A program made the position numbers and the translations under genes. Shown here one piece after another: positions 7,963-15,531 of a DNA stretch of 64,000 nucleotides. Source of the stretch: Fructobacillus papyriferae (GTDB taxonomy: Bacteria > Bacillota > Bacilli > Lactobacillales > Lactobacillaceae). Each line of letters starts with the position of its first letter. The first letter of the stretch is position 1. The stretch is from positions 124,001-188,000 of the forward strand of contig NZ_JAAMFI010000002.1 of the NCBI RefSeq assembly GCF_018437225.1. The letters are read 5' to 3'. Under the pieces are notes generated by a model that was not told the origin of the DNA, did not search any database, and saw nothing but the letters and a program-made list of their open reading frames with translations.

Positions 7963-8691
7963 ATGGATTTTTCAGGAAAGACAGTTCTCGTCACCGGTTC
8001 TTCACGAGGAATCGGTTTGGCCATCGCCCATGCCTTTGACAAGGCGGGTGCCAACTTGATTTTGCACGGTCGCTCCCCTTTGAAAGAAGAAGTGATCAAC
8101 TCGTTTTCTAAGACGCCTCGGACTTTGCAATTCGATATTGCCGATGGTGAAGCAGCCGAAGCTTCTTTGAAGGCGTTGTACAAAGAAGACGGCTTTGATG
8201 GCATCGATATTCTGGTAAACAACGCCGGGATTACCAAGGATCAGTTGGCCATGGGGATGAAGCTAGAAGACTTTGCCGCTGTTGTCAACACGAACCTGAC
8301 GGGAACATTCAACGTTTCCCAGCCGGTCTTTAAGAAGATGATCCGCCAAAAGCACGGTGTCATCATCAACATGGCTTCCGTTGTCGGCCAAATGGGCAAC
8401 ATCGGTCAGGCCAACTACGCGGCTTCAAAGGCAGGCGTGATTGGGTTGACCAAGTCCTTGGCCAAGGAAGGCGCCCGCCGTAACATTCGCGTCAACGCCA
8501 TTGCGCCCGGCATGATTGTTTCTGACATGACGGACGCTTTGTCTGACGATGCCAAAGAAGCGATCAAAAAGGAAATTCCACTTTCCCGATTTGGCAATGT
8601 CGAAGACGTCGCCGATGTCGCCCTTTTCTTGGCGGGTAACGATTACATCACCGGTCAAACGATCACCGTTGATGGCGGCCTGTACATCTAA
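7963..8691 (+). CDS. fabG: 3-oxoacyl-ACP reductase
   Basis: A 242-residue short-chain dehydrogenase that reduces 3-oxoacyl-ACP with NADPH. It has the TGSSRGIG cofactor loop (11-18), NNAG (87-90), and the catalytic Ser139, Tyr152 and Lys156 (YAASK). Its place between fabD and fabF identifies it as FabG rather than another SDR. The DNA is rich in G and C at third positions, like the rest of the operon. Confidence 0.95.
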   Translation: MDFSGKTVLVTGSSRGIGLAIAHAFDKAGANLILHGRSPLKEEVINSFSKTPRTLQFDIADGEAAEASLKALYKEDGFDGIDILVNNAGITKDQLAMGMKLEDFAAVVNTNLTGTFNVSQPVFKKMIRQKHGVIINMASVVGQMGNIGQANYAASKAGVIGLTKSLAKEGARRNIRVNAIAPGMIVSDMTDALSDDAKEAIKKEIPLSRFGNVEDVADVALFLAGNDYITGQTITVDGGLYI

Positions 8692-8727
8692 GCAGACTTT
8701 TAAGAAAAGCAGTTGAAAGGAAATAAC

Positions 8728-9978
8728 ATGACACGAGTTGTAGTTACTGGAATGGGTGCCATTGCACCAAACGGAAACGATACCAAGGCCTTTTTGGATG
8801 CCATCTTTGCTGGTCAAAGTGGTATCAAGCCAATCACGAAGTTTGATGCTTCTGAAACGGGCATCACGGTTGCTGGTCAAGTCGATGGCTTTGATGCCAC
8901 GACCCGCGTTGGAAAGCGCGACGCCCGCAAGTTGGACTTGTTCTCACAATACGCCATTGACGCTTCAACGCAAGCGATGGAACAAGCGGGCCTTTTGCCA
9001 GATGAAGGCTCAGAAGAGCGCTCAAAGGTGAAGAATTCCAACCGCTTCGGTGTTATCTTGGGGAACGGTATTGGTGGTTTGACGACCATCCAAGAACAGG
9101 TCATCAAGATGCACGAAAAGGGCCCACAACGCGTGTCACCTTTGTTCGTGCCGGAATCAATTCCAAACATGGTGTCTGGTAACGTTTCCTTGCGCTTTGG
9201 TGCTAAGGGTACCAACATGACGATCGTGACGGCCTGTGCTTCAGCCACGAACGCCATCGGAGAAGCCTTCTGGCGCGTTCAATCCGGTAAGGAAGACGTT
9301 GTCTTGACTGGTGGAGCCGAAGCAACGGTTAACGAAATCGGAATCGCCGGTTTCGCGGCTTTGACGGCTTTGTCAAAGGAAGAAGACCCAGCACAGGCTT
9401 CCAAGCCATTTGACAAGAACCGCCACGGCTTCGTCTTGGGTGAAGGTTCTGGTGTCTTGGTTTTGGAATCATTGGAACATGCGGAAGCCCGTGGTGCTAA
9501 CATCTTGGCCGAAGTGGTTGGCTATGGGGCAACGGCGGATGCCTACCACATGACCTCACCAGCTCCTGATGGTGAAGGGGTGATCCGTGCCTTTGAAGAG
9601 GCTTTGGAAGATGCTCACTTGAAGCCAGAACAAATCTCATACATCAACGCTCACGGTACGGCCACTGGGGCCAACGATTCTGGTGAAGCGGAAGCCATCG
9701 CTGCTGTCTTTGGTGAAAATTCCGTGCCTGTTTCCTCAACGAAGGGAATGACGGGTCACTTGCTCGGTGCTGCCGGTGCCATCGAAGCGGTGGCTTCGGT
9801 TGGTGCGATCGACCGTGGTATGTTGCCAGAAAACGTTGGCTTTGATGAACCAGACGAACACACGAAGAAGGTCAACTTGGTCATGAAGGACAACCAAAAG
9901 GTTGCCCCAGAATACGTGATGTCTGCTAACTACGGATTCGGTGGTCACAACGCCGCTGTGATCTTCAAGAAGTTTTAA
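8728..9978 (+). CDS. fabF: 3-oxoacyl-ACP synthase II
   Basis: FabF elongates acyl-ACP with malonyl-ACP. The 416 residues start at ATG 8728, preceded by AAAGGA; a TTG at 8713 overlaps this ribosome site. The Cys-His-His triad is complete: Cys170 in TACASATN, His309 in NAHGTAT and His344 in GMTGHLLGAAG. It is the only condensing elongation enzyme in the cluster, so it must serve both saturated and unsaturated chains unless another copy exists elsewhere. accB follows after 13 bases. Confidence 0.96.
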   Translation: MTRVVVTGMGAIAPNGNDTKAFLDAIFAGQSGIKPITKFDASETGITVAGQVDGFDATTRVGKRDARKLDLFSQYAIDASTQAMEQAGLLPDEGSEERSKVKNSNRFGVILGNGIGGLTTIQEQVIKMHEKGPQRVSPLFVPESIPNMVSGNVSLRFGAKGTNMTIVTACASATNAIGEAFWRVQSGKEDVVLTGGAEATVNEIGIAGFAALTALSKEEDPAQASKPFDKNRHGFVLGEGSGVLVLESLEHAEARGANILAEVVGYGATADAYHMTSPAPDGEGVIRAFEEALEDAHLKPEQISYINAHGTATGANDSGEAEAIAAVFGENSVPVSSTKGMTGHLLGAAGAIEAVASVGAIDRGMLPENVGFDEPDEHTKKVNLVMKDNQKVAPEYVMSANYGFGGHNAAVIFKKF

Positions 9979-9991
9979 GGGGAACACTCCA

Positions 9992-10477
9992 ATGAATTTA
10001 AACGTCAAAGAAATTCGTGAATTGATGGCTGACTTGGAAAAGTCATCCTTGCGAGACATCGCCATTCAAGACGGTGACTTCTCATTGCACCTGTCGAAAA
10101 ACGAACAGGTTGCCACACAAGCACCAGTCGCAGCGCCAGCACCTGCTGAAAAGAAAGCGGCTACGACCGCTGCACCAGCAGCCGATGCTGCATCAGTTGC
10201 CGCACCTGCCGAAGATGCGCCAACAGCACCGGCAGCTGGTAAGGAAATCAAAGCGCCAATGGTGGGGACGGTTTACTTGAAGCCAAAGCCAGACCAACCC
10301 GACTTCAAGAGCGTTGGTGACCACGTCGAAAAGGGCGAAACGGTTGCCATCATCGAAGCCATGAAGTTGATGACAGAAATCAAGGCTGACGTTTCTGGAA
10401 CGATCGCTGAAATTCTCGTTGAAAACGAAGAAGTGGTTGATTACGACAAGCCACTCTACCGCGTAACGACGGACTAA
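9992..10477 (+). CDS. accB: Biotin carboxyl carrier protein of acetyl-CoA carboxylase
   Basis: The 161-residue protein has three parts: an N-terminal helical region, a flexible Ala/Pro-rich linker (about 44-82), and a C-terminal biotinyl domain. The biotin attachment site is Lys125 in EAMKLM. It carries CO2 from the AccC site to the AccDA site for malonyl-CoA synthesis. It is transcribed with the fab genes. The following spacer contains a hairpin. Confidence 0.95.
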   Translation: MNLNVKEIRELMADLEKSSLRDIAIQDGDFSLHLSKNEQVATQAPVAAPAPAEKKAATTAAPAADAASVAAPAEDAPTAPAAGKEIKAPMVGTVYLKPKPDQPDFKSVGDHVEKGETVAIIEAMKLMTEIKADVSGTIAEILVENEEVVDYDKPLYRVTTD

Positions 10478-10497
10478 GTTCCGTTCATTACTACTTA

Positions 10498-10525
10498 AGC
10501 CAGTCCGGTTGCAAAAGGCCTGGCT
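10498..10525 (+). repeat. Intercistronic hairpin between accB and fabZ2
   Basis: AGCCAG (10498-10503) pairs with CTGGCT (10520-10525), and the stem extends inward by CC/GG past one mismatch. There is no T run, so it is more likely a processing or stability element than a terminator. Confidence 0.5.
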
Positions 10526-10557
10526 GGCATACATATCAGGGACAAAAGGAGAGAAAA

Positions 10558-10989
10558 ATGTCTTTAATGAACGCCCAAGAAATTCAAGAAATTTTGCCAC
10601 ACCGCTACCCAATGCTCATGTTGGACACGGTCGAAGAACTCGTTCCTGGTGAAAAGTGTGTCGCCATTAAGAACATTTCCATTAACGAAGAGATTTTCCA
10701 AGGCCACTTCCCAGGCAACCCAACGTTCCCAGGTGCCCTGACGGTTGAAGCATTGGCCCAAGCCGGTGCCGTGGCCCTTTTGTCAATGGACCAATTCAAG
10801 GGAAAGACGGCTTACTTCGGTGGTATCAAAAAGGCCCGTTACCGCAAGATGGTGCGTCCTGGTGACCAAGTCAAGTTGGAGGTTACTTTGGATCGCTTGC
10901 GTGGCCCTGTCGGTTCCGGTAAGGGAATTGCTTGGGTTAACGGAAAGAAGGCAACGACGGCTGAACTGACCTTTATTGTTGGAGAATAA
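10558..10989 (+). CDS. fabZ: 3-hydroxyacyl-ACP dehydratase FabZ, copy 2
   Basis: This second FabZ has 143 residues and the same active site, His50 in GHFPGNP and Glu64 in VEALAQAG, as copy 1 at 3740. AAAGGAGA lies just upstream of the ATG. It stands between accB and accC, the normal place of fabZ in Lactobacillales clusters, so it is likely the main dehydratase, whereas copy 1 at the head of the operon is the candidate dehydratase/isomerase. Which copy isomerises, if either does, cannot be read from the visible motifs. Confidence 0.93.
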   Translation: MSLMNAQEIQEILPHRYPMLMLDTVEELVPGEKCVAIKNISINEEIFQGHFPGNPTFPGALTVEALAQAGAVALLSMDQFKGKTAYFGGIKKARYRKMVRPGDQVKLEVTLDRLRGPVGSGKGIAWVNGKKATTAELTFIVGE

Positions 10990-10990
10990 A

Positions 10991-12379
10991 ATGTTCAAAA
11001 AAGTATTGGTAGCAAACCGTGGTGAAATCGCGGTGCGAATCATCCGAACGTTGAAGGAAATGGGCATCCAAACGGTGGCCATCTATTCAACGGCTGACAA
11101 GAACTCCCTTCACGTTCAGGTGGCTGACGAAGCCGTCTGTGTTGGAGGACCAAAGCCGGCTGATTCTTACATCAACATGAAGAATGTGATTTCTGCAGCG
11201 GTTTTGACTGGTTCAGAAGCCATTCACCCGGGATACGGCTTCCTGTCCGAAAACGACCTCTTTGCTGAAATGGTTGGTGAAGTCGGCATCAAATGGATCG
11301 GACCACGTCCCGAAACCATCGATTTGATGGGAAACAAGGAACACGCCCGCAAAGAAATGCGCGAGGCCGGCGTTCCGGTTATCCCTGGTTCACTTGGCTA
11401 CATCCACAACGTGGACGAAGCGCGTGAAGTGGCCAACGAAATTGGTTACCCGGTTTTGCTGAAAGCCGCTGCCGGTGGTGGTGGAAAGGGCATGCGCTTC
11501 ATCTTCAAGGATGAAGAGCTGGAAGAAAACTTCACTAACGCCCAAGCTGAAGCGAAGCTGAACTACGGTGACGAGCACATGTACATCGAAAAGGTGATGC
11601 TCGATTGCCGGCACATCGAAATGCAGGTTATCCGTGATCAGAAGGGAAACGTCGTCTGCTTGCCAGAACGTAACTGTTCCCTGCAGCGTCGGAACCAAAA
11701 GGTGATGGAAGAGTCACCGGCTGCTTCGGTGACGCCAGCCATGCGGGCTGACATGATCGAAGTCGTGACCAAAGCGGTCAATGCCATCGACTATGAAAAC
11801 ACGGGAACGATCGAGTTCCTCCAGGACCAAGAAGGAAACTTCTACTTCATGGAGATGAACACGCGTATCCAAGTCGAGCACCCCGTCACCGAAATGGTGA
11901 CCGGCCTGGACCTCGTTCGCTTGCAGGTCCAAGTAGCGGCCGGTGAAGAATTGCCTTTGCGACAAGAAGACGTGCAGATCAATGGCCATGCGGTCGAAAT
12001 GCGTTTGACGGCTGAAAAGCCAGAAGCCAACTTCGCGCCATCAGCGGGTAAGGTTGACTTCGTCTTCCTGCCAACTGGTGGCCCTGGTGTCCGTATCGAC
12101 TCTGCTTTGTACAATGGCGACATGATTCAGCCGTTCTACGATTCGATGATCGCCAAGCTGATTGCCCACGACGATACGCGTGAAGAAGCGATTGCCAAAT
12201 TGGCCCGCATCGTCGACGAAACGAGCGTGGTTGGTGTCTCAACTTCACAAAATTTCCAGCTCGCCTTGCTTGAAGATGACGGTGTGTTAAACGATCGATT
12301 CACGACCAAGTATTTGGAAGAACACTTCTTGCCAGGCTGGGAAGCTTCCCAAGAAAAAGCAGCAGAAGTGGCTGAATAA
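10991..12379 (+). CDS. accC: Biotin carboxylase subunit of acetyl-CoA carboxylase
   Basis: An ATP-grasp enzyme that carboxylates the biotin on AccB. The 462 residues begin at ATG 10991, one base after the fabZ2 stop codon and behind GGAG. Visible motifs are the N-terminal VANRGEIAVR, HPGYGFLSEN, the glycine-rich ATP loop AAAGGGGKGMRF (159-170) and the catalytic box MNTRIQVEHPVTE. Length and order match the family. A frame starting slightly upstream (TTG 10976) would overlap fabZ2 and lacks a ribosome site. Confidence 0.96.
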   Translation: MFKKVLVANRGEIAVRIIRTLKEMGIQTVAIYSTADKNSLHVQVADEAVCVGGPKPADSYINMKNVISAAVLTGSEAIHPGYGFLSENDLFAEMVGEVGIKWIGPRPETIDLMGNKEHARKEMREAGVPVIPGSLGYIHNVDEAREVANEIGYPVLLKAAAGGGGKGMRFIFKDEELEENFTNAQAEAKLNYGDEHMYIEKVMLDCRHIEMQVIRDQKGNVVCLPERNCSLQRRNQKVMEESPAASVTPAMRADMIEVVTKAVNAIDYENTGTIEFLQDQEGNFYFMEMNTRIQVEHPVTEMVTGLDLVRLQVQVAAGEELPLRQEDVQINGHAVEMRLTAEKPEANFAPSAGKVDFVFLPTGGPGVRIDSALYNGDMIQPFYDSMIAKLIAHDDTREEAIAKLARIVDETSVVGVSTSQNFQLALLEDDGVLNDRFTTKYLEEHFLPGWEASQEKAAEVAE

Positions 12380-12437
12380 ATTCTGATTCAAGGGCTTTTG
12401 GCCAATTGATGAGAGGAGTGGGCATTGCCCAAAGACT

Positions 12438-13280
12438 ATGGATTTGTTTTCTAGCAATAACAAAACAGAGAATAACAAGATTAAGGTCACAGACGAAGTC
12501 CGCGACCGGATCCCGGATGGCCTGTTTCTGGCCTGTCCATACTGTGGTACACAAATTTATAACAAGCAGCTCGGCGATTACCGGGTCTGCCCAAACTGTG
12601 ATTATGGATTTCGTTTGCAAGCCCGTGAGCGTGTCGCTCTCTTTGCAAGTGACTTCGTTGAATTTGATGAAGAACTGACGATTGACCAAACCGATTTTCC
12701 GGGTTATCAGGGAAAGTTGGACCGGGCCAAGAAACAGACCGATATGAAAGAATCTGTTCTGACAGGATCTGGTTTGATTGACGAACAGCAGGTTGCGCTT
12801 GGCATCATGGATTCGTATTTCATGATGGGCTCGCTTGGTTCAAAGACTGGTGAAAAAATCACTCGCCTCTTCGAGTATGCGACGAAGCATCGCTTGCCCG
12901 TTGTGCTCTTCACCGCTTCCGGTGGCGCTCGGATGCAAGAGGGAATTAACTCCCTCATGCAAATGGCCAAGGTGTCAGCCGCCGTTGCAGCCCACCAAGA
13001 AGCTGGTTTGCTTTACTTGGTTGTCTTGACCGATCCAACGACCGGTGGCGTGACGGCATCCTTTGCCATGCAAGGCGACATCACTTTGGCAGAACCGCAC
13101 GCCTTGGTCGGCTTTGCCGGTGCTCGTGTCATCGAATCAACGATTCACGAGAAGCTGCCAAAGGACTTCCAGCGCGTCGAAACTTTGCTTCAAAACGGTT
13201 TTGTTGACAAGATTGTGCCAAGACAAAACTTGGCCGAAGTGATCGGCCAAATCGTGTCCATGCACCAACAGGAGGCCTAA
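12438..13280 (+). CDS. accD: Acetyl-CoA carboxylase carboxyltransferase beta subunit
   Basis: Together with AccA it transfers CO2 from biotin to acetyl-CoA. The 280-residue protein starts with the zinc ribbon typical of AccD: CPYC (Cys33, Cys36) and CPNC (Cys51, Cys54), followed by a crotonase-fold domain with GGARMQEG. The ATG at 12438 is the only in-frame start before the ribbon; the best GGAG is about 20 bases upstream, so translation may depend partly on accC. accA follows after three bases. Confidence 0.95.
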   Translation: MDLFSSNNKTENNKIKVTDEVRDRIPDGLFLACPYCGTQIYNKQLGDYRVCPNCDYGFRLQARERVALFASDFVEFDEELTIDQTDFPGYQGKLDRAKKQTDMKESVLTGSGLIDEQQVALGIMDSYFMMGSLGSKTGEKITRLFEYATKHRLPVVLFTASGGARMQEGINSLMQMAKVSAAVAAHQEAGLLYLVVLTDPTTGGVTASFAMQGDITLAEPHALVGFAGARVIESTIHEKLPKDFQRVETLLQNGFVDKIVPRQNLAEVIGQIVSMHQQEA

Positions 13281-13283
13281 AAC

Positions 13284-14081
13284 ATGTTCGACTTTATGAA
13301 AACGATGTTTAAAAAGGACATCAATCCGGTCGAAGTTGTCAAGAAGTCTCGTGAGGACCGCTTCATGGCCCGCGAACTCATCAATGGCTTGGTGACCGAT
13401 TTTATCGAGCTGCACGGCGATCGTTTGTCAGCAGATGATTCGTCTGTCATCGGAGGAATTGGGCGCCTGAAGGGGCAGCCGGTTACGGTGATTGCCATCG
13501 ATAAGGGCACGGACATCAACGACAAATTGTCCAAACGTAATGGATCCCCTCAACCGTGGGGCTACCGAAAGGCGCAGCGTTTGATGAAGCAGGCGGCTAA
13601 GTTTAACCGTCCAATCATCACGCTCATTAACACACCCGGTGCTTTCCCTGGAATGGAAGCTGAAGCCAAGGGCCAGGGAGAGGCTATTGCGCAATCGATT
13701 CTCGAATCGATGAAGCTGTCCGTTCCAATGATTGCCATCATCTACGGTGAAGGTGGTTCTGGTGGTGCCTTGGCTTTGGCCACGGCCGACCAGGTCTGGA
13801 TGTTTGAAAACGCGACCTACTCGATTCTCTCACCCGAAGGCTTTGCTTCCATTTTGTGGAAGGATGCCAAACGGGCGGATGAGGCAGCCGGCATTATGGG
13901 CATCACCCCAGCTGATCTTTTGGAAAAGAAGGTCATTGATCAAGTGATCCCAGAAGGCCGTCACCATGAAAAAATCTTCGAGGCGATGCAGCAAAATCTT
14001 GCCCAGGAATTCAAGGCGATGCAAGCCATGCCAAAGGATGACTTGGTGGCTGCTCGAAGGGCTCGCTACCGTCAATTCTAA
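13284..14081 (+). CDS. accA: Acetyl-CoA carboxylase carboxyltransferase alpha subunit
   Basis: A 265-residue crotonase-fold subunit that binds AccD to form the carboxyltransferase. It carries the INTPGAFPGMEAE and GEGGSGGALA loops that build the CoA and biotin sites. It is shorter at the N terminus than the Escherichia coli protein, as is usual in Lactobacillales. It is the last gene of the fab operon; a terminator follows 45 bases later and overlaps the ssrA promoter region. Confidence 0.95.
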   Translation: MFDFMKTMFKKDINPVEVVKKSREDRFMARELINGLVTDFIELHGDRLSADDSSVIGGIGRLKGQPVTVIAIDKGTDINDKLSKRNGSPQPWGYRKAQRLMKQAAKFNRPIITLINTPGAFPGMEAEAKGQGEAIAQSILESMKLSVPMIAIIYGEGGSGGALALATADQVWMFENATYSILSPEGFASILWKDAKRADEAAGIMGITPADLLEKKVIDQVIPEGRHHEKIFEAMQQNLAQEFKAMQAMPKDDLVAARRARYRQF

Positions 14082-14114
14082 TTTGGGGTAGAGGCTTTAT
14101 TGCCAGTTAAAATT

Positions 14115-14123
14115 TGCTATAAT
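14115..14123 (+). promoter_or_regulatory. Probable ssrA promoter (extended -10)
   Basis: TGCTATAAT is a perfect extended -10 element; only a weak -35 (CTTTAT, 14095-14100) lies 17 bases upstream. The predicted start near 14130 falls inside the left arm of the fab operon terminator. Confidence 0.6.
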
Positions 14124-14126
14124 GGT

Positions 14127-14156
14127 GCTAAGGAGTGATCTCCTTAGCGCTTTTTT
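14127..14156 (+). terminator. Terminator of the fab-acc operon
   Basis: GCTAAGGAG (14127-14135) and CTCCTTAGC (14140-14148) form a perfect nine-base stem with loop TGAT, followed by six T (14151-14156). Confidence 0.9.
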
Positions 14157-14160
14157 ATTT

Positions 14161-14514
14161 GGGTCTGTCCCGGAATTCGACAGGCTGTTGCGAGCGCTAG
14201 CTGCATTCCGCCGTCCGGGCGTAAAACGGGCAGACGATTTAACTGCAAAAAACAATAACTCTTACGCTGTCGCTGCCTAAAAACCAGTGACACGTGAGCA
14301 AGTCATGTAGGCTGACATGGATGGCTTGCTCTTATAGATGGTCAGATCGGTGGCGGGACGATGTCGGCGCGTCGTCACTTAAAACAATTCGATCCCAGCC
14401 AAAGTCAAGTTCTGGACAATGGCTGCTTTGGTTGCGGTAATAATGATTGCCCTATGAATGTAGACGCTAGCGTGGCGGGCGGTTTGGACAGGGGTTCGAC
14501 TCCCCTCAGATCCA
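14161..14514 (+). ncRNA. ssrA: Transfer-messenger RNA (tmRNA)
   Basis: tmRNA frees stalled ribosomes and tags the unfinished protein for proteolysis. The 5' end GGGTCTG (14161-14167) pairs with CAGATCC (14506-14512) to form the acceptor stem, followed by A; CCA is not encoded. The T arm is visible as GGGGTTCGACTCCCC. The tag frame at 14245-14280 reads AKNNNSYAVAA and stops with TAA, ending in the usual hydrophobic VAA signal. The one-piece form of about 354 nt is standard for Firmicutes. SmpB is not in the window. Confidence 0.95.
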
Positions 14515-14523
14515 TGATGTAAG

Positions 14524-14557
14524 CACTCACTGTGATGGTGGGTGTTTTTTGTTTTTT
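14524..14557 (+). terminator. Terminator of ssrA
   Basis: CACTCAC (14524-14530) pairs with GTGGGTG (14538-14544), followed directly by TTTTTTG and a second T run. Confidence 0.85.
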
Positions 14558-14600
14558 CAACTAGCAAAAATAAAAAGGGCTCGTAAAGTCTAACAAAGCG

Positions 14601-14609
14601 TGTTATACT
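14601..14609 (+). promoter_or_regulatory. Extended -10 promoter of the gene at 14640
   Basis: TGTTATACT matches the extended -10 pattern TGnTATAAT with one change and lies about 30 bases before the ATG. No clear -35 box is seen. Confidence 0.5.
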
Positions 14610-14639
14610 CACTCACTAAAGAAGAAAGGTTATTTGCAC

Positions 14640-15281
14640 ATGATTCTCTTGTCTCTCATTATTTTATTCATTTTCTTCATTTATTTCTCGTTCCGATTCC
14701 TATCCTGGATGCCTAGTTTTCTATTCTGGGCCTTGCTTTTGTTGCTTTTGCTCTTCTTGTTGACACATTTGATCCCGATTTTGCTCATTGTGGCCATCAT
14801 TTGGGGGATTGCCTATTATGGCAAAAAGCACCGCAATGAAAAGAAGACAGCAGCCTTCACCGAGCAGACAGTCAAAGAAGCCCGGGACATCAACGACGGC
14901 GATGCAGCCCCCGAATCTTTCAAAAGCAAGCTGAAGAACCGGTCGCTGGAAAAGGTGCAAGCTGAATTCCAGGAAAACCACGCCCTCAACTTAGGGGATG
15001 GTTTGTGGATTGATCAAGCAAATCAAGAACTTCTGCTTGTCCTTTCAGACGATCAAAAAACCACTTACATCCGGGCAAACTTCCAAGACATTTCAACCTA
15101 TTTTGTTCAATTTGAATCAGATTACAGCAAGACCTTTGCGATCCACTTTGCGGGGATGGCTGAACATGACGCTGCCAACGTGACCTTGTCAAAGCAAGAA
15201 AACGACCTCTTGGGTCAAAGCCCAGCTGATTATCTCGCCGTGCTCTTGTCTCGCTACGGCATGCCACTGAAAAAAGATTAA
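14640..15281 (+). CDS. Uncharacterised membrane-anchored protein
   Basis: I do not recognise this family. The 213 residues start at ATG 14640, ten bases after AAAGG. The first 60 or so residues are almost entirely Leu, Ile and Phe, forming two membrane segments. A Lys-rich stretch (GKKHRNEKK) and a soluble domain of about 145 residues follow. That topology would put the soluble domain in the cytoplasm if the N terminus is inside. The domain has no cysteine and no catalytic motif that I can see. It forms a single-gene unit between ssrA and the phn genes, with its own promoter and terminator. Confidence 0.75.
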   Translation: MILLSLIILFIFFIYFSFRFLSWMPSFLFWALLLLLLLFLLTHLIPILLIVAIIWGIAYYGKKHRNEKKTAAFTEQTVKEARDINDGDAAPESFKSKLKNRSLEKVQAEFQENHALNLGDGLWIDQANQELLLVLSDDQKTTYIRANFQDISTYFVQFESDYSKTFAIHFAGMAEHDAANVTLSKQENDLLGQSPADYLAVLLSRYGMPLKKD

Positions 15282-15289
15282 GAAAATGT

Positions 15290-15318
15290 AGCACTATCGT
15301 GAAGGTAGTGCTTTTTTA
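15290..15318 (+). terminator. Terminator after the 14640 gene
   Basis: AGCACTATC (15290-15298) pairs with GGTAGTGCT (15304-15312), followed by a T run. Confidence 0.9.
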
Positions 15319-15328
15319 TTTTCAAAAT

Positions 15329-15398
15329 GTTCGGTTTTTGTAATTCTGACATGTAATATTCGTTTAACGTTCGGTTTTAGATTAAATAAAGATAAAAT
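15329..15398 (+). promoter_or_regulatory. Putative phn promoter with a duplicated upstream motif
   Basis: GTTCGGTTTT occurs at 15329-15338 and again at 15369-15378, 40 bases apart (about four helix turns). The second copy covers the -35 position of a TAAAAT box at 15393-15398. The arrangement suggests binding sites for a regulator, perhaps responding to phosphate, but the protein is unknown. Confidence 0.5.
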
Positions 15399-15451
15399 AG
15401 TTATTGCAAGTAGCAGAAAAATAAGAGATACTTAACTCGTAACGAATGATG

Positions 15452-15488
15452 GTCGTTATTGAACGACTAATATTCGCTACAGTGCGAA
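15452..15488 (+). promoter_or_regulatory. Structured leader upstream of phnD
   Basis: Two consecutive perfect hairpins lie in the leader: GTCGTT/AACGAC (15452-15467) and TTCGC/GCGAA (15473-15488). Neither is followed by a T run. I do not recognise a known riboswitch. Confidence 0.45.
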
Positions 15489-15531
15489 CGATTTTGTTGC
15501 CTATCTGCATATTAGGAGAAAAAAAGGGAAA

